From Sacculina carcini (Eukaryota > Arthropoda > Thecostraca > Sacculinidae): 64,000 bases of DNA. A program made the translations under genes and the position numbers. Position 1 is the first letter of the stretch. Each line of letters starts with the position of its first letter. Under the pieces are notes generated by a model. The model was not told the origin of the DNA. It made no database searches and was given only the letters and a program-made list of their open reading frames with translations. Location of the stretch: the NCBI GenBank assembly GCA_916048095.2, contig OU696584.1:5265849-5329848 (forward strand). Direction: 5' to 3'. This document shows positions 63,541 to 64,000 of the stretch, piece after piece.

Positions 63541-64000
63541 GTTTAACAATATAGGTATGTGTAACAAATAAATGTGTAACAAATATTTACTGAGAAATAG
63601 TGAAATTATAAATTAAAAATTATACCGTGTTGTAGCAAACGAAATTCCCAGCATGATGGCATTATTTATTTAGATTTGTGATAATTAGTTTTTGATAAAT
63701 AGAGAAAAAAGTATAGAAAATCGGACGCGTGGAGTTTAAATATAATTTTGAATATAGATTGAAATTTTGTCATGTTTACATGTTTTATGTTCTATTTTTG
63801 GATATGAATTATAACCTATCTTGTAGAACAAAAAATTTTCTACACAGTGGTATAATCTGTATTACTGTACCATTTCTGGTTTATGAGGAGTAGATGTAGG
63901 AATATTGACCAAAATTTTCGCATTTTTCAGGGTTCATTTTGTCTTTTCACCGCGATAACTTTTTTTTATTTCATTTTTAAAATTTGAAATTTATCCTATC
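63541..64000 (-). mobile_element. Helitron fragment, cut by window edge
   Basis: Matches 1-480 and 9280-9650 (GGACGCGTGGAG, CATTTTTCAGGGTTCATTTT, CACCGCGATAAC). Minus orientation; its 5' end lies beyond the window. It begins right at the end of D2. Confidence 0.75.

Overview
The window is a repeat-dense, AT-rich piece of an animal nuclear genome, probably an invertebrate. The evidence is Penelope-like retroelements (PLEs) with GIY-YIG endonucleases, APE-type LINE fragments with a 2A-like motif, hAT ends, Helitrons and a Ty3/Gypsy element. I cannot name the species. I found no convincing host gene, tRNA or rRNA. Almost all recognisable coding sequence belongs to mobile elements. A 500-base run of N at 8356-8855 is an assembly gap.

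Layout. 1-706 is the 5' end of a Helitron on the minus strand. 707-4001 is a patchwork of PLE and LINE 3' parts. 4002-8219 is a whole-looking Ty3/Gypsy element with matching 209-bp LTRs and a 5-bp target duplication; it sits inside the 3' tail of a PLE copy. 8348-34864 is about 26 kb of non-autonomous Helitrons, many joined head to tail (3' CTAG directly against the next 5' TC), in blocks of opposite orientation that meet at (TA)n tracts. 34872-36716 holds PLE parts. 35993-43913 is a block (D1) repeated in the same direction at 56163-63538 (D2). D1/D2 carry LINE reverse-transcriptase pieces, a broken Gypsy integrase fragment, a hAT MITE, a 2A-like motif and a 30-bp minisatellite. 43906-45136 is a 5'-truncated LINE. 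45209-50231 is more Helitron sequence. 50236-53377 mixes LINE pieces, a fold-back element and several tandem repeats. 53378-56118 and 63541-64000 are Helitron again.

Main structural result. The Helitrons have a two-part body. The 5' part is a tandem array with a strict 341-bp period, interrupted by a 63-bp partial unit. This gives higher-order repeats of 746 bp (341+63+342) or 1427 bp (4x341+63). The 3' part is a series of modules, each ending in the same CCGC...GCGG hairpin that forms the Helitron 3' terminus. So these are Helitrons turning into satellite DNA, or satellite DNA carried by Helitrons. No Rep/helicase gene is present, so any movement would need one elsewhere.

A second result concerns the PLEs. 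At least five PLE 3' ends carry a hammerhead-like core (CUGANGA, short stem, GAAA). In two families the ATG of the PLE reading frame lies inside that core, and the segment then runs about 55 codons before dissolving into (TA)n. This fits the partial tandem (pseudo-LTR) structure known for PLEs.
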